Positions 16,676 through 26,165 of a stretch of DNA of 64,000 bases are shown piece by piece. Each line of letters starts with the position of its first letter. The first letter of the stretch is position 1. The DNA comes from Phocaeicola salanitronis DSM 18170. GTDB lineage: Bacteria; Bacteroidota; Bacteroidia; Bacteroidales; Bacteroidaceae. Made by a program: the position numbers and the translations under genes. The notes beneath the pieces were generated by a model that made no database searches, had not been told where the DNA came from, and was given only the letters and a program-made list of their open reading frames with translations. The DNA is taken from the NCBI RefSeq assembly GCF_000190575.1, contig NC_015164.1, positions 1,426,001 to 1,490,000 on the forward strand, read 5' to 3'.

Positions 16676-17728
16676 ATGACCGATATGGCAAAAATCAATA
16701 ATATAAAAAAAGAGATGACACGTGAAAATGGACAAACCATATCTTTACAGGAACCTATTATAGTATCAGCAAGCAGAAGTACGGACATCCCTGCTTTTTA
16801 CTGTGATTGGTTTTTCCATAGGCTTAAAGTTGGTTATTCAGTTTGGACCAATCCATTTAACGGGAAAGACATGGCAATAAGTTATGCGAAAACACACTTT
16901 ATTGTTTTTTGGTCAAAAAATCCTCGTCCACTATTAGCTCATCTTGATGAATTAAAAGAACGCGGAATAAACTGTTATATCCAATATTCGTTAAATGATT
17001 ATGAAGATGAAAAACTGGAGAAAGGAGTTCCTCCTTTGACCGAACGTATAGACACGTTCAAGCGATTGACAGACAAACTCGGATTCGGTAGTGTTATATG
17101 GCGTTTCGACCCATTAATGCTTACTGATAACATAAATATTGATAGCCTTTTAAGAAAAATAGAAAACATTGGCGACCAGCTAAAAGGTTATACAGAGAAA
17201 CTTGTATTCAGCTTTGCAGACATAGCTATTTACCGTAAAGTAAAATCAAATCTTGAAAAGAACGGAATACTTTATCACGAATGGACTGAAGAACAAATGA
17301 AAGAGTTTTCCAAACGACTTGTCAAACTTAACAAGGACAAAAGTTGGAATTATGAACTTGCCACTTGCGGAGAAAAAGGAAAATATGAAGGCATTAAGAA
17401 AAATAGTTGTATCGATGATGTGCTGATGATTCGCCGGGCTTATAAAGATGAAAAATTAAGACAATTCCTTAATGCTGAATTCGTAAGCCCAAAACTAAAC
17501 CCTGATGCAATCAAACTTGATAATGGGTTTTATGTTACACTTGGAAATAATAGAGACAGTGGACAGCGTGAATTTTGCGGCTGCATAAAAAGCAAAGACA
17601 TAGGTCAATATAACACGTGCATCCACATGTGCGAATACTGTTACGCAAACACCAGCAAACAAGCGGCAGCAGCAAATTATAAACGTCATTTAGAAAATCC
17701 GTGGGCAGAAACAATAATAGGAGAATGA
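16676..17728 (+). CDS. DUF1848 protein with C-terminal CxxxCxxC cluster
   Basis: A 350-residue protein of the DUF1848 family, probably TIM-barrel-like. The family opening is VSASRSTDIPAFYCDWFFHR, followed by WTNPF and FWSKNPRPLLAHLDELKERG. The C-terminal region carries C301, C303 and then CIHMCEYCYAN with C315, C319 and C322. This C-x3-C-x2-C pattern is the [4Fe-4S] ligand set of radical SAM enzymes, but at the far end of the chain. A metal or Fe-S cluster is likely; radical chemistry is inferred. First gene of the AT-rich operon, its TGA overlaps the ATG of the helicase gene (ATGA). An alternative start lies at 16685. Confidence 0.8.
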   Translation: MTDMAKINNIKKEMTRENGQTISLQEPIIVSASRSTDIPAFYCDWFFHRLKVGYSVWTNPFNGKDMAISYAKTHFIVFWSKNPRPLLAHLDELKERGINCYIQYSLNDYEDEKLEKGVPPLTERIDTFKRLTDKLGFGSVIWRFDPLMLTDNINIDSLLRKIENIGDQLKGYTEKLVFSFADIAIYRKVKSNLEKNGILYHEWTEEQMKEFSKRLVKLNKDKSWNYELATCGEKGKYEGIKKNSCIDDVLMIRRAYKDEKLRQFLNAEFVSPKLNPDAIKLDNGFYVTLGNNRDSGQREFCGCIKSKDIGQYNTCIHMCEYCYANTSKQAAAANYKRHLENPWAETIIGE

Positions 17729-20700
17729 AAAGGATAGAGCAATTTGAGGTCAATGATGGAAGATGGACAATTATTTACCAAGATAAATCAGAAAAAGTAA
17801 TTGATTCACAATTTATTCCAATTCAATACGAATACATTGGGGAATCCATGACTTTAAAGCCTTTAAATGAATTTCCCAATGAATATTCCCCGATAGCATG
17901 GTGGAATTTTAAATATGGATTATGTCCGATTAGAATAAATAACAAATGGGGATTTGTCGATTCAAAACTTTCAATTGTTATACAACCTATTTTTGATTTT
18001 GTTGGTTATACTCGTAGCCAAAAATGCGCATGTTGGCGTCCCGAAGAATTCATACATCACGTTGAATGGGTACATGGAATTTGTAGTGTAACTATAGGCA
18101 ATGAGCAAAAAATGATAAATGAGAGAGGACAATTCCTATCTCAATATGAGATCAGTATAAGAAATATTAAAAATTTAACCGTTGATAATATAATCAAAAT
18201 TGCCCAAGAAAACCTATCGCCTGAAATTAATATTCGTCCATGGGCATATATAGACTCAAAAGGCAGAACACTTGAACACGGAACCGCTGTTCTTGAAACT
18301 GAAGAACAATGTAATGCCTATTTAGCTGCATATGGAAATATGCATTACAAAAAATTACAATACACTTTTAATCATAATGATAATAAAAACAATATTCCGT
18401 ATTCAGAATTCAAAAATGGATTAGAAATATATGATTGGGGATGTGGACAAGGCATAGGCACAGTTGCTCTTATCGAAAAATTACGCCAACTAAATTTAGT
18501 TTCTTCAATAAAGAAAGTTACATTAGAAGAGCCTTCTGAAATAGCCCGTTCAAGAGCAGTTCTACATATAAAGTTAGCCTTAGACAATGATAATATTGAA
18601 ATTGTAGAAATACCATATTATCTTCCTTCAGATTACGGGGACAACAACAATTCTATACAAAAAATTGATGTTAAACAACCTGTTGCCATTCACATTTTTT
18701 CAAACATTCTTGATATAGGAAGTGTCAGTTTGAAAGGTGTATCAAAACTGATAACTTCTTCAGGAACGAAACACTTTGTTTTTTGTATCGGTCCTGCCAA
18801 TCTTAATGAAAGCCGAATAAATGCATTTACAAATTATTTTAAAAATGAAGACATCCATATTATCACAGATTTTCGTGAAACTGATTTTGGCAGGCATCCA
18901 AACGGAAAAGCATACGGCTGTCTGATAAAAAACTTTTCTTACACACTTTCAAATGCAGAAAGTGTGCTTCATAAATATATTTATTATGCACCCATCCAAG
19001 TATTTGCTGCATATTGTGATAACATCAATGATTATAGAATAAATGATGCCGTATTTGAAATTCTTGCACCATTTGATATGACCGTGCATAAAAATATCTT
19101 GCCTGTCTTTGCTTTGGTCAGCAATCTTATTTCAAGAGGTTGTCCGACTTTTGCAAGCTACAAGGTACAAAGCGCCCTCAACTCTTATGATGCAGAAAAC
19201 AGGAAAAAGGCTTTTCAAGCCATTGCCAGAATACAAAAGACTTTGATAGAAGCTCTCATATCAAACCGACTTAATTTGTCAGTTCAAAAATGGGAAATAC
19301 TTATAATTGAAGATGATACAGACATCGCAAAACTTGCACTTGATGATTTTTATGAATTATATCATCATCTGATAAGTATGACAACAGACTATTCAGAAAA
19401 GGCACTTCCTGCATTTAAATTGTATGACAGTAAAATCGCAAATCCAGAAGATGAATATGACATAATAATTGACATTTCAATAAAGAAATATTGTACTCAG
19501 GAAAAAGAAATGTTTTCCAAGTATAAAGCTAAAAACGAATGTTACTTTGTTGTCCGTTCATCTCATGAGATATATGAAGATAGGTTCTTTTATACAACTG
19601 AACGCATTAAATATAAACCTTTTGTCGAAAGGAACAGTCGTGGTATATATATAATAGACAAAGAACAGACGCAACATCTCCGCTATTTCTTGAACCTTAT
19701 ATTCAGAAAAGAAGATTTCAGGCCTGGGCAATTACCTATTTTAAGCCGAGCTTTGCAGCTGAAAAGTGTTATCGGATTGTTGCCAACAGGTGGAGGAAAG
19801 TCGCTGACATATCAGCTAGCTGCAATGTTACAACCTGCCATAACAGTTGTAGTTGACCCATTAAAGGGACTTATGAAAGACCAATATGACGGATTGCTTC
19901 ATACCGGTATTGACGGTATTTCATACATAAACAGTGATTTATCTGCTACAGAAAAAAGAGAACGTGAACAAAAATTGACTGGTTCACAAGTCCAAATCAT
20001 GTTCCTTTCTCCTGAAAGATTAAGTATATACAGATTTAGAGAGGTTTTACGGTCCATGCGTGAGTCAAATGCTTATTTTGCTTATGGTGTCATAGATGAA
20101 GTACACTGCGTGTCTGAATGGGGGCATGACTTCCGACTTGCATATTTACATCTCGGACGAAATCTTTATAATTATGTATTGCCCAAAGAAGTTAAAAGTG
20201 AAGATAATCATATATCTTTATTTGGATTGACGGCAACAGCGTCATTTGATGTTTTGGCTGATGTTGAACGAGAGCTATCTGGGCGAAATTCATACTCGCT
20301 TGAAGATGACGCAACCGTAAGATATGAAAACACCAACCGTCTTGAACTACAGTATTATGTTGCTAATATAGATGCAACAAACGCAAATAACGTATGGGAT
20401 GTTGGAAACATAAAAGAAGAAAGATTATTACAAGTTATTGATGATGCCACAAATAAAATAAACGAAATACAACATGATGATTGCATAAAGAAAATAAAAC
20501 AACATTTCATTGAAAGGGAAAATATCATAGACTCAAACAAAATCTCTGAAATAAAGAATGCGGACATAAATGTTTCCGTTGAAAACAGATGGTATTTGTT
20601 TAGAAATACAGACAAAGCAGGCATTGTATTTTGTCCGAGAAAATCGGAGAATACAAATCTTAGTGTTCCATCGGCAAGGTCAGCATTGAAAAAACAAGGA

Positions 20701-22257
20701 GTAACCTTTTTATCAACATATAAAGGTGGTGACGATACATCTTGTCAAGATGATTTTCTTAATGGCAAGACAAATATGATGGTTGCAACAAAAGCATTTG
20801 GTATGGGTATTGACAAATCAAATGTTAGATTAATTTTCCATTTAAACTTTCCGGGGTCATTGGAATCATTTGTTCAAGAAGCAGGACGCGCCGGTCGGGA
20901 TAGAAAAATGTCTCTTGCAACAATACTTTATTCAGCAAAGAAGTTTGATGTCCAAAACGTTAGGACACGTTTATTTGAAAAATTCTCAGCGGATTATACT
21001 ATTAATAAGTTCTTTTATGATAGTAATTTCTTAGGAGAAGATTTTGAAATTTACGTTATGGATTTGCTTATGAAGCAGCTTCCTGTGAAAATTAGTAATG
21101 AAGAATTTTATAACATACAATCTCCCACTGTTGCCAATACACAAGGTATTATCCGGTTTTTACAATCATATCCTAAAGGTTCGGTTTTAACTTATTATGT
21201 GTATTACGGTATTTCAAGTCAACAACTTAACTCTTATAATTCACAATTAAGAAGTAAAAATTTCCCTATTTTTAAAACAAACATACCAGATAGAAGATAT
21301 CCATATGGGGAAACCTTATTTAGGGATGCTGTGCAGAAAGCAATCTACCGAATGTGTGTGATTGGTTTAATTGATGACTTTACAGAAGATTACGGAAAAA
21401 AGGAATTCCGTATTACAACAATATGCCGTGATGAAACTGACTATTATGATTTTCTAAAACTTTATTATAGAAAATATTATTCGGAAGAAAGAGTTGCGGC
21501 TATGATAGAAGATGTAAAAAAAGATGCACAAACTGAAGGAACAATAATGGCCTGTTTGAAGCATTTGACTTCTTTTGTTTATAGAAGTATTGCCGAGAAA
21601 AGGGCACGCGGCATTTTGGACATGGAACAATTTTGTAATATGGCAATCACTTCCGATAAGGACTGGAAAGATACTAATGAGGATTTAAAAGACTTCATTT
21701 ATTATTATTTCAATTCAAAATATGCTCGTGAAGGATTTGTTACATACGATTCATCAATTAATAAAGAAATACCTTTCTCATTGAAAGATGATACAAATCA
21801 TGATATACATACGGAAGACGAAATAACAAGTTTCGAATTGGTAAAGAAATATATGCGAGTGGTTGACAAAGAAATAGTAAACAGTGATTCGCAAAAAGAT
21901 AACATAAAACATCTTCAAGGTGCGGTTCGCTTAATTAGAAGAGCTGCGCCGGAAATGAATCCTGTACTCAATTTTCTAAATATATTTTGTATTCTTTTTC
22001 TTGAAGAAGAAGAAAATGAAATGTTAGAAGAAGAACTTTATAATGACTATAAAGCCGTTATGGATTTATATTTAGCAGCAGGTAAACGTAATCTGCTTAA
22101 TGAATATACAGAACTTCTTATTCAACATTCAGCAATTTATGAAACAGATAGAGAGTACATAGAGAAAATACAAAATGCGATTCAATTAGAAGAGCATTTG
22201 AACAGTCTTAAAGAAATAACAAATAAATATTTAAATTATGATAGACGAAAGAATTAA
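17725..22257 (+). CDS. WG/methyltransferase-like/RecQ-type helicase fusion
   Basis: A 1510-residue protein. The start at 17725 is chosen because ATGA couples it to the previous stop and GGAG lies just upstream. Residues about 60-130 hold a WG-type repeat (NNKWGFVDSKLSIVIQPIFD, W75-G76). Residues 236-245 YDWGCGQGIG form a SAM-binding motif I of class I methyltransferases. From about residue 665 a RecQ-type SF2 helicase follows: LLPTGGGKSLTYQLA (K692), VVVDPLKGLMKDQYDGL, FLSPERL, IDEVHCVSEWGHDFR (D791-H794), GLTATAS, AFGMGIDKSNVR and QEAGRAGRDR (R1055, R1058). The remaining C-terminal 400 residues show no RQC or HRDC domain I can recognise. Probably a DNA-unwinding motor with a modifying or sensing front half. 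Codon and base use is AT-rich, unlike the neighbours, which suggests transfer. Confidence 0.85.
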   Translation: MKRIEQFEVNDGRWTIIYQDKSEKVIDSQFIPIQYEYIGESMTLKPLNEFPNEYSPIAWWNFKYGLCPIRINNKWGFVDSKLSIVIQPIFDFVGYTRSQKCACWRPEEFIHHVEWVHGICSVTIGNEQKMINERGQFLSQYEISIRNIKNLTVDNIIKIAQENLSPEINIRPWAYIDSKGRTLEHGTAVLETEEQCNAYLAAYGNMHYKKLQYTFNHNDNKNNIPYSEFKNGLEIYDWGCGQGIGTVALIEKLRQLNLVSSIKKVTLEEPSEIARSRAVLHIKLALDNDNIEIVEIPYYLPSDYGDNNNSIQKIDVKQPVAIHIFSNILDIGSVSLKGVSKLITSSGTKHFVFCIGPANLNESRINAFTNYFKNEDIHIITDFRETDFGRHPNGKAYGCLIKNFSYTLSNAESVLHKYIYYAPIQVFAAYCDNINDYRINDAVFEILAPFDMTVHKNILPVFALVSNLISRGCPTFASYKVQSALNSYDAENRKKAFQAIARIQKTLIEALISNRLNLSVQKWEILIIEDDTDIAKLALDDFYELYHHLISMTTDYSEKALPAFKLYDSKIANPEDEYDIIIDISIKKYCTQEKEMFSKYKAKNECYFVVRSSHEIYEDRFFYTTERIKYKPFVERNSRGIYIIDKEQTQHLRYFLNLIFRKEDFRPGQLPILSRALQLKSVIGLLPTGGGKSLTYQLAAMLQPAITVVVDPLKGLMKDQYDGLLHTGIDGISYINSDLSATEKREREQKLTGSQVQIMFLSPERLSIYRFREVLRSMRESNAYFAYGVIDEVHCVSEWGHDFRLAYLHLGRNLYNYVLPKEVKSEDNHISLFGLTATASFDVLADVERELSGRNSYSLEDDATVRYENTNRLELQYYVANIDATNANNVWDVGNIKEERLLQVIDDATNKINEIQHDDCIKKIKQHFIERENIIDSNKISEIKNADINVSVENRWYLFRNTDKAGIVFCPRKSENTNLSVPSARSALKKQGVTFLSTYKGGDDTSCQDDFLNGKTNMMVATKAFGMGIDKSNVRLIFHLNFPGSLESFVQEAGRAGRDRKMSLATILYSAKKFDVQNVRTRLFEKFSADYTINKFFYDSNFLGEDFEIYVMDLLMKQLPVKISNEEFYNIQSPTVANTQGIIRFLQSYPKGSVLTYYVYYGISSQQLNSYNSQLRSKNFPIFKTNIPDRRYPYGETLFRDAVQKAIYRMCVIGLIDDFTEDYGKKEFRITTICRDETDYYDFLKLYYRKYYSEERVAAMIEDVKKDAQTEGTIMACLKHLTSFVYRSIAEKRARGILDMEQFCNMAITSDKDWKDTNEDLKDFIYYYFNSKYAREGFVTYDSSINKEIPFSLKDDTNHDIHTEDEITSFELVKKYMRVVDKEIVNSDSQKDNIKHLQGAVRLIRRAAPEMNPVLNFLNIFCILFLEEEENEMLEEELYNDYKAVMDLYLAAGKRNLLNEYTELLIQHSAIYETDREYIEKIQNAIQLEEHLNSLKEITNKYLNYDRRKN

Positions 22258-22642
22258 CAATTCGCTTGAAGAATTAGAAAATCAGCTTAAGAAAGTCGAA
22301 GCGGCAAGGAAACAAGTGGAAAAAACTGTCAATTCATTTGATGGAATTAATGATTCTACACAAAAATATGTTTCCAGCTTAAGCGAAATTAAAACAACAC
22401 TTAACGAGATTATAAAATTAATCAGACAAGATTATAAAGATAAAGTTTCTGAATTTGAAAAAGATAGACATGTAATTATTGAATCTTCAGAAAACGCTAT
22501 AAATAAAATAGAAGAGGCAACGAATAATGTAACTGAGCTATTAGCCTCAAATACAAATTTGTTGCAAAAGAAATTAACTTATACACTAATTTTGAACATA
22601 ATAATCATCGCTGGTGTCATAGCTGCAATATTTCTAAAATAG
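22238..22642 (+). CDS. Tail-anchored coiled-coil protein
   Basis: A 134-residue protein whose start overlaps the end of the helicase gene by 20 bases. Residues 5-105 are a continuous heptad-rich coiled coil (LEELENQLKKVEAARKQVEK onward). The last 22 residues (LTYTLILNIIIIAGVIAAIF..) form one membrane helix with almost nothing after it. The protein should therefore sit on the inner membrane with its coil in the cytoplasm. No family recognised. The overlap and shared strand indicate it is made together with the helicase; a membrane-anchoring or effector role is inferred. Confidence 0.7.
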   Translation: MIDERINNSLEELENQLKKVEAARKQVEKTVNSFDGINDSTQKYVSSLSEIKTTLNEIIKLIRQDYKDKVSEFEKDRHVIIESSENAINKIEEATNNVTELLASNTNLLQKKLTYTLILNIIIIAGVIAAIFLK

Positions 22643-22670
22643 AACTCAGCACCTTTTTTAATTCAATAAT

Positions 22671-24338
22671 ATGCTCGAACTCGAATTACAACAATACCTT
22701 CTTCGTGAATATCCACAAGAAAACTCACACTGCGAATGGAAGGAATTTAAGAGCCTGAAAAACTCTTTCTGCGGTGACGAGAAAGACGATGTTATATCGT
22801 ATGTTTCTGCTATTGCCAACATGGAAGGTGGACATTTGATTATAGGTGTTCATGACAGAACATTGGAGATTATAGGAACAGATACATATAACTATGATAA
22901 ACAAAAGGCAATATTACGCCTAACAGAAAGATGCGTAAATCTTTCAACAGAAGGTTTGGATATAGATGAGTTTATCACAGATGATACTAATCGTAAAATA
23001 TGGGTTATCCATATTCCTAAACATCTACCCAAACGACCTGTGTTTGCTCATAATAAAGCATGGCAACGAATAGAGGATTCTCTTGTAGAGATGACGGCCG
23101 AACGTTTGAGCGCAATTCTTGATGAACCGATTTTTGGTGATACAGACTGGTCTGCACAAATTATACCAGATGCAACGATTGACGACCTTGATGAAGTAGC
23201 CATCGCCAAAGCTCGTAAAATGTTCAAGAAAGTGCATAGTCGAATTCCAGAAGCCGAGGTAAATTCATGGAGTGTGGAAACATTCCTAAGTAAGTGCGGC
23301 ATAACAAAGAACGGAGGAATCACTCGCGCAGCAATTATTCTTCTTGGTAAATATGAAGCCGCTTTCAAATTACGTCCCGCTGTTGCACAAGTGACTTGGA
23401 CAAGGCGCGATGAAAAGAAAGATGTAGTAGACTACGAACATTTTACTGTGCCCTTTATCTTAACCGTTGATGAAATCCTATCAAAAATTGAAAACTTGAC
23501 AATACGTAAAATGCCAGGAGGCACGCTCTTCCCTGATACAATGAAGCAATATGATGACTATACCATCCGCGAAGCACTTCATAATTGTATTGCACATCAA
23601 GACTACACGATGCAACAGCGAATTAATTTCGTAGAAAATCCGACATACCTTTATTACTCCAATGCAGGGAGTTTCATTCCTGGTACTTTGAAAAATGCTT
23701 TGACAAATGAAGAACCTCAAGCATATTTCCGCAATGAATGCCTTTGTAGGGCAATGGTTGATTTCAACATGATAGACACAGTAAGCAGAGGTATAAAAAA
23801 GATGTTCAATGAACAATGGCGTCGCCATTTTCCAATGCCGGATTATGAAATTGATGCTAAAAACAGAAAAGTATCAGTACGTATTTACGGCAATGAGATA
23901 AATAAGCAATATACTAACTTACTCAAAACAAACCATTCACTGACCTTGTGGGACTGCATATCATTAGATGCTGTTCAGAAAGGCAGAACTATTCATGAGG
24001 ATGTTGCGCAAAACTTATTAAACAGAGGGCTCATTGAGGGCGAAGCTCCCAATTATACAATCTCTTTAGGAGTTGCAAAAGCTACTCGCCAACTGCAAGG
24101 TTATACCAGACAAAAAGGACTTGACAAGGAGAAAATCAAACAAATGATTTTGCAGTATCTTAAGAATTCCGGCACAGAGGGGGCTAAACGTGATAGCATT
24201 TATAAATATGTCAAAGATGTAATGCCGCAAGTCAAGAACCATGAACAGCAATTAAGACTATTAGGTGATATACTTAGTGCGTTAAGTGCTGATAAGCTTA
24301 TTTATGCGGAAGGGCGGACATGGTTTTTGAAAGAATAG
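22671..24338 (+). CDS. AlbA_2 (Schlafen-like) domain protein with RecG-like C-terminal ATPase fold
   Basis: A 555-residue protein. The AlbA_2 domain covers about residues 10-130 (CEWKEFKS, ISYVSAIANMEGGHLIIGVH, IWVIHIPKHLPKRPVFAHN, WQRIEDSLVEM). The middle part (YTIREALHNCIAHQDYTMQQ, PTYLYYSNAGSFIPG) is the HATPase_c_4 segment seen in so-called RecG-like transcriptional regulators. The C-terminal 100 residues look like winged helices (IKQMILQYLKNSGTEGAKRD). Proteins with this layout bind nucleic acid and occur often in defence and regulatory contexts. It begins 28 bases after the coiled-coil gene and closes the AT-rich operon. It could also be the regulator that binds the operon's palindrome. 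Confidence 0.8.
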   Translation: MLELELQQYLLREYPQENSHCEWKEFKSLKNSFCGDEKDDVISYVSAIANMEGGHLIIGVHDRTLEIIGTDTYNYDKQKAILRLTERCVNLSTEGLDIDEFITDDTNRKIWVIHIPKHLPKRPVFAHNKAWQRIEDSLVEMTAERLSAILDEPIFGDTDWSAQIIPDATIDDLDEVAIAKARKMFKKVHSRIPEAEVNSWSVETFLSKCGITKNGGITRAAIILLGKYEAAFKLRPAVAQVTWTRRDEKKDVVDYEHFTVPFILTVDEILSKIENLTIRKMPGGTLFPDTMKQYDDYTIREALHNCIAHQDYTMQQRINFVENPTYLYYSNAGSFIPGTLKNALTNEEPQAYFRNECLCRAMVDFNMIDTVSRGIKKMFNEQWRRHFPMPDYEIDAKNRKVSVRIYGNEINKQYTNLLKTNHSLTLWDCISLDAVQKGRTIHEDVAQNLLNRGLIEGEAPNYTISLGVAKATRQLQGYTRQKGLDKEKIKQMILQYLKNSGTEGAKRDSIYKYVKDVMPQVKNHEQQLRLLGDILSALSADKLIYAEGRTWFLKE

Positions 24339-24368
24339 TTATAACGAAGATTATGACGGTTTATCCCT

Positions 24369-24411
24369 ATTATAGCGGAAATTATAGCGGATTCCGTCAT
24401 ATTATAGCGGA
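24369..24411. repeat. Three copies of ATTATAGCGGA
   Basis: Direct copies lie at 24369-24379, 24381-24391 and 24401-24411, immediately after the last gene of the AT-rich operon and before the convergent rmuC 3' end. The first two are separated by one base, the third by nine. They could be a protein-binding site or a junction sequence. Confidence 0.8.
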
Positions 24412-24455
24412 TAATGATAATCCGGTTAATTCATGTCAAATTCATAACCGCTTTC

Positions 24456-25892
24456 CTATCTTTCTTCCGCATCCCCTAAAGCCGGAACATCATCCACATC
24501 CATCAGCTGAGGCAAAGGATTCCGGTCGCTCTGCTTGGCGCCCAGCTTCACCAGCTTACTGCAGGTCTGCAGGATGCTTTGGCCGCTGGGCTGAAGCTTC
24601 TTCTCGCCGTCTTCGTACGCCGATTTTGCATTGTCGAGGGCTTTGCCGAGCGCCTGGTATTTCTTCATGAACTGTCCTACGCGGTCGAGCATTTCGTTGG
24701 CAAGCGCGTACACTTTCTCGTGGTTCTGCACCTGGGTAATCTGCGTCCAGGTCAGGTTGATGATGCGCAAGGCGGCAAAGAGGGTCTGCTCGTCGGCGAT
24801 AAACACATTCTTGTCCATTGCCTTACGCCACAAGTCCGGCTGGGCGTTCAGCGCCGTCCAAAGGGCACCCGTGTGGGGCACAAACATAATCACATAGTCC
24901 ATCTTCACCTTGGGCGGGCGGATATACGAAGAATAGTCTTTCACCGAAAGCTCCTTCACGTGTTTCTGAAGGCTCTCGACGTGCGCTTTCAGATATTGCT
25001 GGCGCTGGTCTTCCGTCTCCGCGTTCACATAATCGATGAAAGCCGTGAGCGACACCTTCGAGTCGATAATCACCTCGCGGCGCTGGTCCAGATGCAAGAT
25101 GACATCGGGACGCATCAGACCTCCTTCTTCCGATTTTACCACCTCACCGTTTCCGTCGCGGATTACCGACTGCACATCGTAGTGGATGCCCCGAGTCAAC
25201 CCTTGTGCCTCAAGCAGCTCGTCGAGCACCGTCTCGCCCCAGTCGCCCTGCACCTTGGTGCCATGCTTGAACACCCGGGTCAGTTCTTCCGCACTCTTTT
25301 GGGCAGCGGCGCTCTGGCGCATCATGTGCTCGATGTTCGCCTTCATTTCGCTGCTCATTGATGTTTGCTTCAATGTATTCTCGCTCATTGCCTGCTTCAT
25401 CTTGTCGATGGTTTCGCGCAACGGATTGACAATCTGTCCCAGATTCGTATGGCTGGCTTCCGCAAACTCTTTCTGGCGTTGCTTCAGCATGTCGTCTGTA
25501 GCCGACTTCACCTGCGCGCTCACCTTTGCCATCATTTCCTCGAAACGTGCCTGCTGTGCCTCCATGGCTTCGGCATGCCGCCTTTCCTGCCCGGCAAGCA
25601 TCTCACGGCAGGCGGCGTCTTTCGCGTCCAGCGCCTCCCTACACGCCTTCTCTTTTTCCTGCAACGCTTCCTGCCTGCGCTTTTCAGCCTCCTGCTTCTG
25701 CGTTTCCATCTGTTCGTGTGCCGAATCCTTCCATTCGTCCAATTGCCGCTGAAGAGCGGCTGTTTGGGCATCCGCTTGTGTCTGAAGCATCTCGATTTTC
25801 GTCACCAATGCTTGTTGCTTTCCACGGGAAATCATCCATCCCATCACGCTCCCCACTACAAAACCTAAAATAATTGCTGCTATCAATTCCAT
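24456..25892 (-). CDS. rmuC: DNA recombination protein RmuC
   Basis: A nuclease-like protein that limits inversions and rearrangements at inverted repeats in E. coli; 478 residues. An N-terminal membrane anchor (LIAAIILGFVVGSVMGWMI) is followed by a long coiled coil (about residues 25-200). The RmuC domain then shows KVQGDWGETVLDELLEAQGL, RPDVILHLDQRREVIIDSKV and MFVPHTGALW. It is transcribed toward the AT-rich operon, and its last codons lie in a short sequence that recurs at the other end of that operon. Confidence 0.95.
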   Translation of the reverse strand: MELIAAIILGFVVGSVMGWMISRGKQQALVTKIEMLQTQADAQTAALQRQLDEWKDSAHEQMETQKQEAEKRRQEALQEKEKACREALDAKDAACREMLAGQERRHAEAMEAQQARFEEMMAKVSAQVKSATDDMLKQRQKEFAEASHTNLGQIVNPLRETIDKMKQAMSENTLKQTSMSSEMKANIEHMMRQSAAAQKSAEELTRVFKHGTKVQGDWGETVLDELLEAQGLTRGIHYDVQSVIRDGNGEVVKSEEGGLMRPDVILHLDQRREVIIDSKVSLTAFIDYVNAETEDQRQQYLKAHVESLQKHVKELSVKDYSSYIRPPKVKMDYVIMFVPHTGALWTALNAQPDLWRKAMDKNVFIADEQTLFAALRIINLTWTQITQVQNHEKVYALANEMLDRVGQFMKKYQALGKALDNAKSAYEDGEKKLQPSGQSILQTCSKLVKLGAKQSDRNPLPQLMDVDDVPALGDAEER

Positions 25893-25998
25893 AATGCTAT
25901 CGATTAAAACACGACAAAGATAAGGATATTCCCGGTAATTTCCTCATTTATGAGGATTGCATGTGTCGGAGATTTGGCGTTACTTTGCAGGCGATTGG

Positions 25999-26150
25999 AA
26001 AAAACGCAGATTAACGCAGATTTCCGCGGATTATTTTTATTGACTATTGGACTATTTAGATTTACTATTTTGCCCTAAACCGTACGTTGTCAATCGAAAA
26101 ATTGTAAATAAAATAATCTGTGTTAATCTGCGAAAATCTGCGTTTCAAAA
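25999..26150. repeat. R1 long palindromic element, copy A
   Basis: Arms of AACGCAGATTAACGCAGATT type at the left and AATCTGCG...AATCTGCGTTTC at the right enclose a loop with TTTGCCCTAAA and TTGACTATT. An inverted copy of the whole unit lies at 29758-29912. The element ends directly before the TonB-dependent receptor gene, so the receptor's leader mRNA would begin in or cross a large hairpin. Confidence 0.75.
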
Positions 26151-26165
26151 AAACAAAGCACATAT

